The position numbers were made by a program, and so were the translations under genes. Under the pieces are notes generated by a model, which saw only the letters and a program-made list of their open reading frames with translations, ran no database searches and was not told the origin of the DNA. From contig NC_092583.1 of NCBI RefSeq assembly GCF_037975245.1, positions 1,638,264 to 1,702,263 of the forward strand: a stretch of 64,000 nucleotides of DNA, read 5' to 3'. Below, piece after piece: positions 35,530 through 47,745 of the stretch. The first letter of the stretch is position 1; each line of letters starts with the position of its first letter. The stretch is from Apostichopus japonicus. Taxonomy: Eukaryota > Echinodermata > Holothuroidea > Aspidochirotida > Stichopodidae.

Positions 35530-36570
35530 AATTTATGAACTAGTAGAACGTAATGATAATATAATAATTGCAGTTTCCATGAACTGATATGTAAAAAGAA
35601 TCGCTTTGCGTTGAAGACTTTTCGAAGACAAGACACAAAAAAAAAACTATGGCTTGGAGGATTCACACTGAATACATAGCATCGCACAATTTTTTTTCAC
35701 TTGAAATCCAATCGAGTTTTCCCTTTGCTGTTTGCGCCAAGTTAGCTTCCGAGAACCCGCGACGTTTAAATGAGCATTTACAATAATTAGGGTACTTTAA
35801 TTAGACCTCCTTTAACACTATATTGGGGACCCGATGCAACCATGTGGTGCACCCCACCCACTCGCCCCCCCCCCTCGTCAGGTTCCCCAATGTGTGGTAA
35901 ACTTAACTGTTAATGCAAAGAATCGTTATCCGTTAATTTTAATTGGAAAGTTAGGTGATCGAGTAACACATTGACATCTCATGGATACAACATTTGCCCC
36001 TAAACTGATCCAGAATGGTCGTAGAATTCATCTAATATTACAGATGAGTCATATTTTGGATATTTGTGGATTCTCCTTCTATCCAACTATATGTACCCCC
36101 TCCCAGTTTAGTCCTGAAATAGAAATTAAAATATAATTAGCCGGTTCCTTTGTGATGCCGTTTTTGCTGCTTTAGAAACGGTCGGGTCCAGAATAGCTAT
36201 TTAGAGGATTTATTTAAAAACGGGGATAGTGGTGGGTGGGGGGGGGGGGGCACAAGCCTCGGAACTGGGATATCGAACAATCGGTACTCAATGTCAGGCT
36301 TCAAAAACCTCGGCTTAACTTTGTCGGTCATAGCGGCGCAAATCCATATTTGAGATTTAAGTAATTTTTGCTTAAATTTTGTGCGAAACTTTTTCCAACC
36401 TCCTACCCCATGCCCCCTGCCCCCTTCCCCCTCCCCCCGTTTCAAATGCTCCTCTTACGATTCCCATTGTCCATATCCTTTTTCATAGATTAGTCGAGAT
36501 AGATTTCAACAGTCCGTTTTTTGCTCTGCCGATTTCTCTCAATATGCCGTCAAGTGATATTCGAAGAAGT
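35530..36570. other. intergenic DNA with G/C tracts
   Basis: C tract near 35868, G tract near 36240, C-rich stretch 36420-36440. Nothing gene-like. Confidence 0.45.
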
Positions 36571-36577
36571 ATACTCA

Positions 36578-36763
36578 TATGGCAAGCCATGTGGGACAAA
36601 CACTGCATAATATATCAGCGTAATATTCGTAATTTATACGTGTATTAATTGGAATATATACGCGTATATATTATTAGCCAATCATATGGCCGAAATATAT
36701 ACGCGTATTAATTCGAATATATACACGTATTAATTCGGTGTTTGTCCCACATGGCTTGCCATA
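36578..36763. mobile_element. 186-bp MITE (F3) with exact 6-bp duplication
   Basis: Inverted ends TATGGCAAGCCATGTGGGAC (continuing AAACAC) and GTCCCACATGGCTTGCCATA; TACTCA flanks both sides (36572-36577, 36764-36769). The interior repeats ATATATACGCGTAT-type units, with ACGTGT/ACGCGT/ACACGT starts at 36638, 36660, 36701 and 36723 (22, 41, 22 bp). The terminus TATGGCAAGCC is shared with F1. Confidence 0.92.
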
Positions 36764-36769
36764 TACTCA

Positions 36770-37131
36770 AGGCCTATATCATGCACGTAAAGCGATGAAA
36801 CGCACAAATACCCACCGCAATATATGTACGAAACAGAGAAGTATACTGCTTTCTTACTATAAATATCATTTCCAGATAAGCAAGTGAAATTTCCGGTCAC
36901 ATCACAAGGATAAAGTTTACTGTCTGTCACTTTGCAGTTCACTGGTTGGCTACGCCAGTTGGTTAGTAACAATAACGTATTCAGTATAGTTAATTACGTC
37001 ACAGCCTGGGCTTACTAGAAAGCGGGCAATTTGAAATCAGTAAAAGGCGGTATCACAAGTAGCAACACGTTGGTTTGATTCACACCGCACTTGATCCTCA
37101 ATCGAGTTCTACATTGCAAAGAGCATTCAAA
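36770..37131. other. intergenic DNA
   Basis: An 80-codon minus-strand frame covers part of this; no family recognised. Confidence 0.45.
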
Positions 37132-38490
37132 ATGGACGATTCCGGCTTCCGTGGCTTATTGCAGAAGTAACAGAAAGCTCCGTGGAAGCAAGGTTGCCAG
37201 TTTATACAAGTACACTTTCAATTCGATCCGTCGCTAGTTTTTAATGATGTTCCGCAGGAAAATGTCATACGTGTATTGGAAAAAGAAAAAAAAAAACATT
37301 TAGAAGCAGCGACAGTTGGAACTACCGCGGCAGTATGCACATGTTGTGACAGAAAGCTTGGTGCAAACATTTGAAGGAAGAATTAAAGGCACTCCGAGCA
37401 CTATTGGCTGAGAAGGAACAACTTCTTTCGAAAAAAACGAAAACGAAGTTCTCTGTGCCACTGGATTGTTCGGTACGTAACACTAGGCCAAGACTTATCA
37501 ATGTTATTTTTCAATCACTAAAAGTCACCGTTATATAAACCCTAGACCTGTACAGGCATTCGTTCCTTTAAAAACGATAAATTAAAAGAGTTAAAATATG
37601 ACAGTGAGAGAAATAATACAATAACCTCCTTTTAGATATCTGTAAAAAGTTTCATGCACAATTTCCAGGGTATAGCCTACTGTTATTGATACATTCACGT
37701 TCTAACCTTGTGATGGTGAACGTCACCCGACCACGTACCCCCTACCTCCCCCAACCCATAAACAAATGTGCTTTGTAAACCGTTGAAACATACAGTGGCG
37801 TAGGAAGGTACATTTGAGTGGGGGGGGGGGCTGAAGACTGATGGCCGGCCCGGGGGAGGGGTCTAAGGGAAGTTTTTGCATTTCCAGGTGGCCTCAGATG
37901 CAATTTGGTGCAATAAAGCACACTTCAACACCCACTCCATTTTGTAAACTTAATTTTGTATTTTCACCTGGCCTTAGATGCAATTTGGTGCTCCAAATGA
38001 GATTTTTTTTCTCATTTGGAAAGGAAAAAGGGGTTTTCTGACTTGCGAAGCGGGGGGGGGGGGGAATGATACTTCCACCCCTCCACATCTTTCACTGGGG
38101 GGCTGGAGATATTGACAGTTGGAGCTAGTATATTTTTCAACAAAAGTAAACTATGCCAACTGATCTTTATATATCTCTAATTCATATATTATTCTTGTGT
38201 CTTTGTTTACAGAAACTTCGCTGTAGATTGAGCGCAGTTAAGAACATAGACTGGTCAGAGGAGAGAAAAGACAGACTGTACAGTGATGTCAACTGATTAT
38301 ATGTCATCCGAAGAATCTGACATGGAGAGCGAACGAGCTAGGGTATCGTAGTGCAGCAGTTCACTTGGGAGTCGGAAAGACTGAACAAAATTAGGCTGGG
38401 CTCATTCTATAAGGACGTTCTCCTTAGCGAAAAGTCCAGAAAAAAAGGACACCCGCCTTTAGGAAAGGAGACGTATCTTTAAAATGCGTA
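37132..38490 (+). pseudogene. degenerate multi-exon gene fragment, unknown protein
   Basis: Part 1 (37132-37473): short frames with a stop after 12 codons from ATG at 37132, then FDPSLVFNDVPQENVIRVLE and CTCCDRKLGANI, a frame change, then LKALRALLAEKEQLLSKK (coiled-coil-like) up to a plausible donor TCG|GTACGT at 37474. Part 2 (38213-38490) opens after a pyrimidine tract and CAG: KLRCRLSAVKNIDWSEE, then DYMSSEESDMES in another frame, then FTWESERLNKIRLGSFYKDV. The DYMSSEE...W-S-L-K-LD-Y order resembles a domain I have seen in transposon-associated invertebrate proteins, but I cannot name it securely. Several frameshifts and stops argue for a dead copy. Confidence 0.45.
37795..38110. repeat. 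G-tract repeat within the fragment's intron
   Basis: Begins CAGTGGCGTAGGAAGG and a G tract, contains two copies of CCTTAGATGCAATTTGGTGC-like sequence (37890, 37973), and ends at a G tract at 38050-38062. A hAT-like left end, but I could not find a matching right end. Confidence 0.5.
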
Positions 38491-40250
38491 CCGATTGACG
38501 CCCCAACTTGGGCTGTTAATTAGGCTGAACAATAATAATGAAGGTATGACCCCCCCCCCCCCTCCCCCTCCAAATGGTGAAAATGGTCATTGTTTGATGT
38601 GCCGGATTAAGCTTGTGGGAGGCCCGTGGCAAACAGTTTATTGGAGCCCCCATAGAGATACATTGGTACCGGATAACGCCGGATGTATAGCTCACAAAAG
38701 ACATCTATTTGCCCACGGTGGTTATGATACGTACATTAAAACATCACATAAAAACAGTCATTGATTTACAGTGTAAAGACTGCATATCGAAGTCCATTTC
38801 GTTTGACTTCTTTGAACTTTTTGTACCATATACAACGTAGAATAATGTAACGTTATAACAATATTTCTTTGAATTTTTTACCCAACGTTTAAACTCGTGC
38901 CCCTGTTGCACGTGGATAATCCTGTCCTGAGCGTTTGTTGATTAATGAGGCACCAGGAACAAACAGCAAACGCCGTTGTTTCGGATACAAACAAGTTGCA
39001 GTTGACGATTTTGTATAATAAAGAAGAGTTTTCTCTAATTTAACATTTGGTGTCATATAATTACATGATACCTTTAAAACGAAATCCTGTCTGAGATAAA
39101 TGCAACAAGGAAGAAAGAATATGCCCATAATAATAGATGTCAGATTAATTATTATTTTCTTGTAAGTCTTTTGCTTTAATGGAAGCCTTTTTTTAAATTT
39201 CCCTTCACAGCTAATATATTCCATCAAGGGATTAAATGTTAAGGATTAAGTTATCCTTAAAATATTTTCAGGAAACAAAAGCCAAGAAAAAAGCATGATT
39301 CTATTAATTGTTAATGAATCATTTAGTAAATCATATTTTAAAATAAGACATAGAGCATAGGCCTAATAACTTGTCCTCGAAATGTTGTTGTACTTGTACG
39401 TTTGTCTTTCATTATTCATGCATGGTTAATTCCAGACTTTCAGGGTAAAGAATTTAGAGATCTTGTTTGGGCTATCATTGAATTTTATATCAAAATATAT
39501 GTTACTTACAATAAAACTTAAAGTAGCAACAAAATATTAAGCGTGCTACGAAATGAGGCAGGAAGTGGTGTTCTGTGTCAAGTTCGTTCCACATAAAAGA
39601 GGCTGGTACCGTTTCCGGGCCTGGGTGGGGGGGGGGGGGTCGAGGGGCCGATAACCATCATGGAAGAAGTGCCTAGGCGTTTATATCATCTGAGGATAAA
39701 CACACCGAATTTTAAACATAAATTTGTTTGGTTCAATTTAACTGCTGATATGTTAAGTTACTTCAAGTGGGTAGCTGGTTTTCAGAGGTTTTTATTTGCA
39801 AACTAGTAACTAAAAATAGAAACATTCCATATTTACTTGTTTTTTTCCTTCTTTCACCTGGCATTAAAATCGTTGCATGTGTATATAATTGCCACAATGT
39901 AAGTAAAGTAATATTTGGGCATCAAATTACATTCTCCGGACAATAATGCATGCTTTGAAATTTGAAAAGGAAAATGGCTTCTCGAGGTTTAAACTTTGTA
40001 TTCAAAAAGCTAAATATTCAACACCATAATGTAAAGCAATATTGAGTTGCATTTAGATGTATTTACACATCAGAAGTGGTCTTTCGTTCATTTACATAGT
40101 TTTTGTATAAGTGTAAAAATAACAAATAAACGTTTACGATGCGATGTGAAGTGCAAATATATAAATAAAAAAGTGGAAAATCAAACGAGTGTGATTTTAT
40201 GTTTATTATTTTTAATTTTCTTTAAATCAAATGTAATATTTGATAGAGGT
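38491..40250. other. intergenic DNA
   Basis: C tract at 38550, G tract at 39627. No gene-like frame; AT-rich throughout. Confidence 0.45.
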
Positions 40251-40254
40251 GGTC

Positions 40255-40745
40255 CGTGTATTTCTCAGCCTAATCAACCCGATTAAGACTCCATAAACGT
40301 GGCGAATAAGCCCAGCCCCTGTATTGGTCGTAAGTAATGTGTTTACGATGAGCACGTTTCTCCGTATATATTGGTGTAATCATGGCGTTTACGATGATCA
40401 ATGTGAGAAGTTTACTGCTGGATTCAAACGTAAACTCCAGATTAACGGTCATGTTTAAGGTAGCGAATCTGTTGTAATTGTGACCGGAAACGTAAAGATT
40501 ACCCTTCCCTGAAACCGCACGATTAAGTAAGCTTCACCGTATTTGGATGACACTTGGCGTTTACGGTCACCGCGTACTCGGTAAATAAGTCATCGCGAAC
40601 GCGGAAAACTCACGCGTTTAAGTTGGGTCGTAAGCTAACCCTTAATCACTAGTTTCAGGAATGGAAACGTAACGGAAACAGGCATGGAACTCGGAATTTG
40701 CGTCGCAATTACAGACCGAAAACGGCGATTTAAACGCGTGTTTTT
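40255..40745. repeat. diffuse GTTTACG / CGTAAAC motif cluster
   Basis: GTTTACG occurs at about 40339, 40385 and 40560, CGTAAAC or CGTAAAG at about 40429 and 40491, and related ACGTAAC, GCGTTTA and GTCGTAAG elsewhere, in both orientations, in a stretch with more CpG than its surroundings. No clean period. Confidence 0.5.
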
Positions 40746-40750
40746 TCCCG

Positions 40751-42740
40751 TGAAAATAGAAATTAATTTATGAGAGTGCAGGATTATTAAAATGATAACT
40801 CTTATCAATAAAACATATTGACCACCTTGTTATATACATTATTTAATATTTCTGTCAATTTCTGTCAGTGATTTACTTGACGTCACGATCAACTCTACAT
40901 ATTTCCTAACTATATTACTGGATATTCTCAGTGCCCACTGTAGGCGCGTAGCGAGGAAGTTGCCAAGGGAGGGGCGAAGCCTGTAGGCAAACTATCTAAG
41001 CGTATAGAATAAAATTTTGGCTGAAAATGCCTCCCAGATGGCTGGAAATGGTACTTCCCAGGCCTTGTAAGTTGCATCTAAGCATTTTCTATTTTGAAAT
41101 TACTAGCGATAGGCCTATCATAAAAAAAAATATGCTCAAGGGGGGGGGGGGCGGTCGCCCCCTTCGCCCCCCCCCCCCCTTGGCTATGCGCCTGGCCCGC
41201 TCGAGGTAGAATCTCATTATTCTGAGTACTGAGTTATTTTGTGTTTATCTGCTTTCGAAATATTTAAGATATTTAAATCTCACAACAATATATATATTTC
41301 ATCGAGATGACCATTCAAGCTTCATTTCTAACAATGAAGGAAAAGTTGAAAATTTCAAAATTCTCCAGTTCTTGTTTTTAATATTCATTTATAAACGGTT
41401 AGAAAAAAATAGGTTACTTAGCGGAAGCCATAATTACAAGCTCATTAACCATCACTTGAGGATAGAACTCTTAAAGGGATGTGGTTGGTGGGTTAAGAAG
41501 AGCAGTTTATAGTTTTATCGACTCCTATATAGAATCACGCAGAGACCAGTTAAATCAGGTTACCATGTAAACTGGAGGGCAGCATGTTTAATTTAAACCT
41601 TCTGCAAAGTATAAGAAATAAGTAGTACAGATCAAAACTAGAAAAATACTGAGTAATACTAGAAAGAAAAAAACAGCTTATCTAAGACAAGTCAAGTGAA
41701 GAGATATCAATATATATGTGGAAAAGTAATAAAACAAGAAATTCATACGAAATTCACAATGAAGAACGAACGTGACAACAAGTACGTAAGAACATAACTA
41801 TACACATGGGAATATACAAATACATAGGCCTATACAGAAAAGTGATTTATTCACTCAATTTATTCAATATATTAATTACGTCACAAAATATGTATATGTA
41901 TGGATGTATATGTATGTATATCAAGATCCATCATATACATTACAATTACTGGTTTAATCTGAAATGTTATCAAACGTCCAACCGGGTCTGTTACTGACCG
42001 CTGCAGCGCTGCAATGGGCGTATAAAGGATGTGTTGACAATATGCTTATACCATATAGCTAGGCTATAAGTTAGGACGGGTTGGCTATAAGCTTATACTA
42101 GCTAGGCTATAAGTTAATTAGTACGGGTTGGCTATAAGTTTATACTAGGTAGGCTATAAGTCGGACGGGTTGGGAATGGCTGTAAGCCATATCTGAGGAT
42201 ATCATAGTTCGACGCAACATTTAGCTGCAGCATTCCACAAGAGATGCCTTTATTCGTTCTTATCCTCCATTATAATCACCATCGTAGTAATGGGCTTGAA
42301 GCATTACGAAGATTTCAACCGTAACTGCAAAGACCTTGAAGCCTGACATCTCTCCATCATCTTAATCACCCTATGCTTATTCCATCACACAAAGAGCTTA
42401 CCGTTATATGGAGTACAACGCCCATGTCGAAGTGTTTGTGTGTAAACAGCTATGCAAGAAGAAGTCTAAAGAAAGTTTAACATCCAGTCTCTTTCCAAAG
42501 GCGTGGAAGAGAGTATGGCTGTGTATACACGCGACCTACACAAGTGAATTGGAAAGCCTGAGAATATTGAATATATAGGAACCTACATTGTCTATTATAA
42601 CTTTAATATTTTATGTTAATTTGTTGTTGTTTTTGGAGAAGTCGATTGGTCTAGAGAAACAAAGAAGAAACGTGGACTACGATTAAAAAAAGAAGTAAGT
42701 GCTACTCTCTTCTCATCATTTTTTTTTTCATTTTTTCGAA
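40751..42740. repeat. segmental duplication block Z, copy A
   Basis: GAAAATAGAAATTAATTTAT onward matches 61996-64000 with a few small indels, to the end of the window. It includes a hAT-like element (40941-41194) and a minisatellite at 42045-42170 (GGCTATAAG, GTTAGGACGGGTTGGC) that has more units in copy B. Confidence 0.88.
40941..41194. mobile_element. hAT-like MITE in block Z, copy A
   Basis: Left end TAGGCGCGTAGC and right end GGCTATGCGCCTG are inverted with two or three mismatches. Flanks GCCCACTG and GCCCGCTC match at 6 of 8 bases. The interior holds an inverted R1 segment and G/C tracts. The same insertion is present at 62183-62419, so it predates the duplication. Confidence 0.65.
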
Positions 42741-44380
42741 AGCAAAGAAAACACGAACAACTTTAAGATTTGACGTTACAATTTACAATGTTCTGAATAA
42801 TACAAAGTTAAATATTTAAGAATACAATATACAAAATAATACAAGTAGCAGAGTCAGTTTGATAATTCTGGGAGAGATATCGAATTAAAACCAAGAACTG
42901 AAGACTTTAGAGGCGGATTTGGTGGTTTCGCTATATGATACAATTGGACGAATAACGAACTGGCTTGCAAAGTGGGAGGAGCGACCGTACATGCCAAGAC
43001 CAGTTAAGTCAACTTGACTCCTAGTAAACGTGTTGAGACCAGTTAAACACAGGTATACTCGTAGTGAACTTGTAGAAACTAGTTAAGTCAGCTTGACTCA
43101 AAAAAAAATTGTTTTTTGGCAAAATCCAGTATCATCTTGGAAGCTTTTAGTCAACTTTGCCACAAAATCGCTTCACAAAAGTTGATGGATTTGTAGTTAA
43201 GTTTTTTTTTTGTATTTATCGTCATCAAGCCTTGCAATATGACAGAGTCTACGTTAATCAGTTCTGTTAATTATATGAAGAGAATTGTTTCATGGTATCC
43301 AGATCAAGAAATATTTGATGAAAATTAGAACAAAGCAATTATCAATGTTGAAAAAGGTGACTTAATTGTACCGTGTAGTTATTAATGGTATCATGTGTCA
43401 GATGAAAAAGACATTTCATTATGTTTTGTTATAATATTTCATTTTCATGGTCTGTTTTTTCTTCATCTTCTTCATTTTCTTTGATTATTCTAGCATTTGT
43501 AATTCAGTTATGTTCTCAGATATTAATACAAGGGAAGGATATAAAAACTGATTATAATGGACCGAACGTTTTGGTTACGCTTTCATTAATTTGTTGTGTG
43601 TTGTATCTATGGGCTGGACCCCTCACCACCCCCAACCCCCTCCGCCAAAGAAAATCGCCTCTTGCCCTTCCATAAAGGATCAGTCCCTAAGTAAGTCGAG
43701 CAAAGTTAGAATTTCACGTCTCTCCACCTTTGAAATTTTGCAGGTGCACGTCACTGCGCAAGTCCTGGATGCACACGCGCTTATTTTCCTTCATATTTTG
43801 CCCTATAGGAGTGGTTGTAACTTGTTACTTTCTAACTTAAAGGCATTGAAGACTCGCTCCAAACCGCGTGCGGCCATCTGAAAAAATTAACTTTCCGTTG
43901 CATGCAAGTGAAGTTTTGTTGTAGCTGGACCTGAGATGTCCATCGCTGTATCGTTTGTACACTGTGCTGTGGGTATTGACCGCAGCTGTATGTACTGACA
44001 GTTTACTAGTGTCTAATTACCGACGGTAGCAAGCTGTGTGTGTGTATTTTCTGGGATCGATGGTGGTGTCTAATACTTTTGTTACACCTCATTCGAAACT
44101 AAGTCAGATAACCGGCATTTCTTTTTGCGCTAGTCTTCACACCCTTTAATTAGGCGAACTGCTTCCGTCGCCATTATTCCCATTTTGTATTCATTTTTTT
44201 TTTCTTATCGGTGTCCCTGTCTCTCTTGTTCTGTCATTTTGATATTTTATTTACACAACATTTTGCTCTGAGATTGCTACCAAGAACGCAAGGCGCCATA
44301 AAATAATTAAAATGAAAAAACAAAACAATTATTAACTTATCAGGTTGATAGCTGTTGTGCGATTTGTATATCATTGGTAC
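42741..44380. other. unique sequence between copy A and copy B
   Basis: No counterpart in the window, because copy B runs off the end at the matching place. Two short frames (43421-43675, 43591-43881) show no domain. Nothing else recognised. Confidence 0.5.
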
Positions 44381-46690
44381 TTAAGTATACAACTTACATA
44401 ACTGCAGATTTGTAGGCCCGGCGTCGATGTATGCATGCATGGGATAGTGTAGGCCTACCCTTTGAACTCACATCTTGACATCCGATCCAGTCAACTTTTG
44501 AAACCGTTCTATTTACCATAAGGCTGCAGCTCAATGTATTTGTTACCGTACCTTATGTATTAAAGACACATGGAATCGAGCAAGTGCGCCGATACAAATC
44601 ACTGAAGTGCTGAATCATTCAAATGGATCCATTACATTAGCAAAATGAGTGTTAGATAAACAAAGCAACTCCCCTCCCCCCCCCCCCTCCCCCCGTTTCA
44701 TGTAGGTAACGGTAAATCGTCGAAAAATATCAAGTCGAAAGGAGGATTCAAATGTCGAGATTCAATTGTCGTAAATTTTGAGATTTTTTGCGGTGAAATA
44801 GTAAGTTGATATTTCCGGGGAAAAAATCGATATATACTTTGAGAATAGATTGGCAAATTTGCGACAAACAAAATAGTGAAATATTAACCCAAACAATTGA
44901 AATTGCGACTAAGTAGAAATAATATCACTTTTTCGTTCGAAATTCCTATCTATCTATCTATCTGTCTGTCTGCCTGTCGATTAATTGATAGATTGATTGA
45001 TTCTTATTCCCCATTCCTATTCATATCCCTATTCTTATGTCATTGTAATTATCATTATTAATTAAGCGTTTACTTAGCTACAGCCGGACTGGAGTTGTAT
45101 ACCTCCTGACGTCACACGAAGCTAAATCCGATAGAATAACCTCAATGCGGTTTGCAACGCCGGTAAGCAACTGAATACCCCGATCAGCGCAAAGCTTACA
45201 AGAAAAGCAAATACACCAAATGTTCAGAATACACTGGTACGTGGCGAAAGGTCTGTCGGAAGACATTAGATAAAGCGACCTACCACATTAGCATGAAAGG
45301 TTAGGCTCGCCAATTTATTTTCTATAATAGGCTACATGTTATCCGGTGAGTACACAGTTAAATTCTTATTATTCTAATAAGTAGCCTAACATAAAGACCA
45401 TGTAACATTTCTATCTGTGTTAATGAACTATTATTCAAATATGATGGCGACGGAAGGCTCATAAAAGGAATCCTTTAATCTCAGAATATCACCTCTCTGT
45501 TTGTTTATATATTACTTTGCTAGTTACTTTGACATCATGGTGGTGATTCTGTTTTCTGCTTAAGAAAATTGCAAGGATGTCGGTAAGGCTCTTTTAATAT
45601 TTTGTACAGTTTTACCAAAACATATTTTCAGTTTGATTTATATCCCACATAATATAAATATAAATGGTGAATAGTTAAATTACAAAAGTCAAAAGAATAC
45701 AAAGGATAAGTAAGATGAAAAAGGAGAAAAGAACAAAGAACATTTATATTTCGTCTCCGAGAATCAAACCCACGAAGCTGTAGTTCTTTCGTGTTAATTT
45801 GGCTACAATCTAGTACTATAGGCCTACTGATGCTCAATGCGGTCTGAATAAGGTTACAAGTAGCCTACCTCTAAAATTAACCTCTTTGTTTTTAGTTTAT
45901 CAAAATCTTAAAATTCGGTAACATTGTTACAATATTTAATAGTGTAAAATCATATATGGTATAGTTTAAATGTGTAGGGACACCATTTTTTCCCCCTTCG
46001 TATCAACACTGTCTAAGAGATGATTTTTTTAAATTTTTTATCTTCGTTTTTTTCAATTGGTGTACACCTTTCAGTTAAATTGAAAGCTGTCCAATTAATT
46101 TCTGCTATGATGTGTTAATTAATGTCACACCCAACTCAAACAGCATACTCTGTTAAAAAGGTTGGACCAATTTGTTTACCTATAACATTGGGTACGTTTG
46201 TAAATCCAACCAACTTTGCGTAAATTGTTGCCACAAATCAAGTGTACCGTATAACTGCAGACAATTTCGACCAACTTTCGACCACTTTTTTGGCAACTAA
46301 CTTACTTAAACTGTCGTAATTTTGTTGTTTTTCATTCTTCTTCTTCTGAGTGCAACGGGGTTTTTCCTTTATAAAAATTTATACAATTTTTCGTAGCGTG
46401 TATTAGTTTGAGCTCATCGTTCTAATTATTAAAGACAAGCAACTCCGTATTATGTAGCCGGTGCGCTTTAGTTTACTGCTTTTTAGACATGTATGAAAAA
46501 TGCTTCCTATACGCAATCGCTCCTATACGCAATCGCAGGTTTCCTTTAATCACTGCCTACACGGTAGCCCCCGCCTTCCATCACACCCCGAGATACCCTC
46601 TTCCCGATGTACAAGTTGTGTCCCCTTATGTTGAGGTCATACCGTTGACATCCATGCAAAGTCAAATTATGCAGCATCGGCCGAGTACAC
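44381..46690. repeat. segmental duplication block X, copy B
   Basis: Matches 2851-4878. An extra segment at 44731-45000 ends in a CTAT/CTGT and GATT microsatellite (44948-45002). Homology stops at GGCCGAGT, where a TTAGTCGG-array repeat begins. Confidence 0.85.
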
Positions 46691-47527
46691 TGAAAACTTA
46701 AATTGGTCCACCGACTAACATAACGTTAGTCCATCTGGTGCCTCTCCCGACTAACACAGCCTTAGTCAGTTGATATACCGACTAATTTATTCCTTAGTCA
46801 GTTGGATTTCTTAGTCGGTCATCTTAGTCCGTCAGCTTAGTCGATCAACGATAACTTAGTCGGTAAATGTATATTAGTCAGTTACATTAGTTGGTGACAT
46901 TAGTCGGTCTTTACCGACTAATTTATACCAGCCACCGACTAGTTTATAGCAGGTTTTACATTAGTCAGGATGGTGCCTCTCCCGACTAACCTTTCTTAGT
47001 CGGTATCGACTGACTAGTTGCACTGACTAGAATCACTGAAAGAATTAAACCCGACTAGTTTCACTGACTAGAATCACTGAAAGAAAAGAGAGCAGAAGAA
47101 ACACAAATAATGTGTACGTTGGCAATATTTATTTCTGATAAAACTTCTGATGTCTACAAAAGCTGACTTTCGACAGATGGAGAAAAAATCACTGTAAACA
47201 ATAATTTGAAAATATCATTTTATTCCAACAAAGTTAAGACAAGTTAATGGATCAAACATGAATCGCAAAAGTATAGTGCTGCACAATAATGCAAAGTTGA
47301 ATCTTGGGCAAGAGTTCCTCACGACTTTCGTTTTAAAGTGGTACCCCAAATCGACACCAGTTAAGTCTTCACGAACAAAGAGTGTTTCTCTTAACTACAA
47401 ATGGCCTTCCACTTGTCTTCAGGAAGCCAAAAATCTGCACCATTATTGACCTGTGAACAGAAAATATGATATACGTGTAAGCACAGATACAGATATAGCA
47501 CATGATAGCTCACATTATCATAAACAG
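46688..47527 (+). repeat. 840-bp direct repeat with TTAGTCGG array, left copy
   Basis: Starts TACACTGAAAACTTAAATTG. The first 390 bp are packed with CCGACTAA and TTAGTCGG/TTAGTCAG half-sites in both orientations; the rest is AT-rich (AATGTGTACGTTGGCAATAT...). It matches 49945-50784 at roughly 96% by eye. The 63-codon frame differs between the copies and is not supported as a gene. Confidence 0.88.
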
Positions 47528-47745
47528 GGGCTCTAAGCGGAGCGCCACCATCTTGTCGATGTCTTGGCGTTTTTCTTCTGCTCCCTCCTTTTCTCCCTTT
47601 CTACTTTTCTCTCTTTTGTCTTTTTCTTTTCCCTTCCTTCCTCCTCTTTTCCCCCCTTTTTTCCCCTTTCTTCTCTTTTCTTTTTCTCTCCTCTTTTTCT
47701 TACCCGGGGGCGCACGCCCCAACGCCTCTCCCTGGATACGCGCCT
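47520..47745 (-). repeat. purine-tract dispersed repeat with R1 end
   Basis: Inverse of 20275-20515. Read on the minus strand it starts CAGGCGCGTATCCAGGGAG, has a long A/G tract, and ends AAGATGGTGGCGCTCCGCTT, the R1 end motif. This links the purine-tract repeat to R1. Confidence 0.78.
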
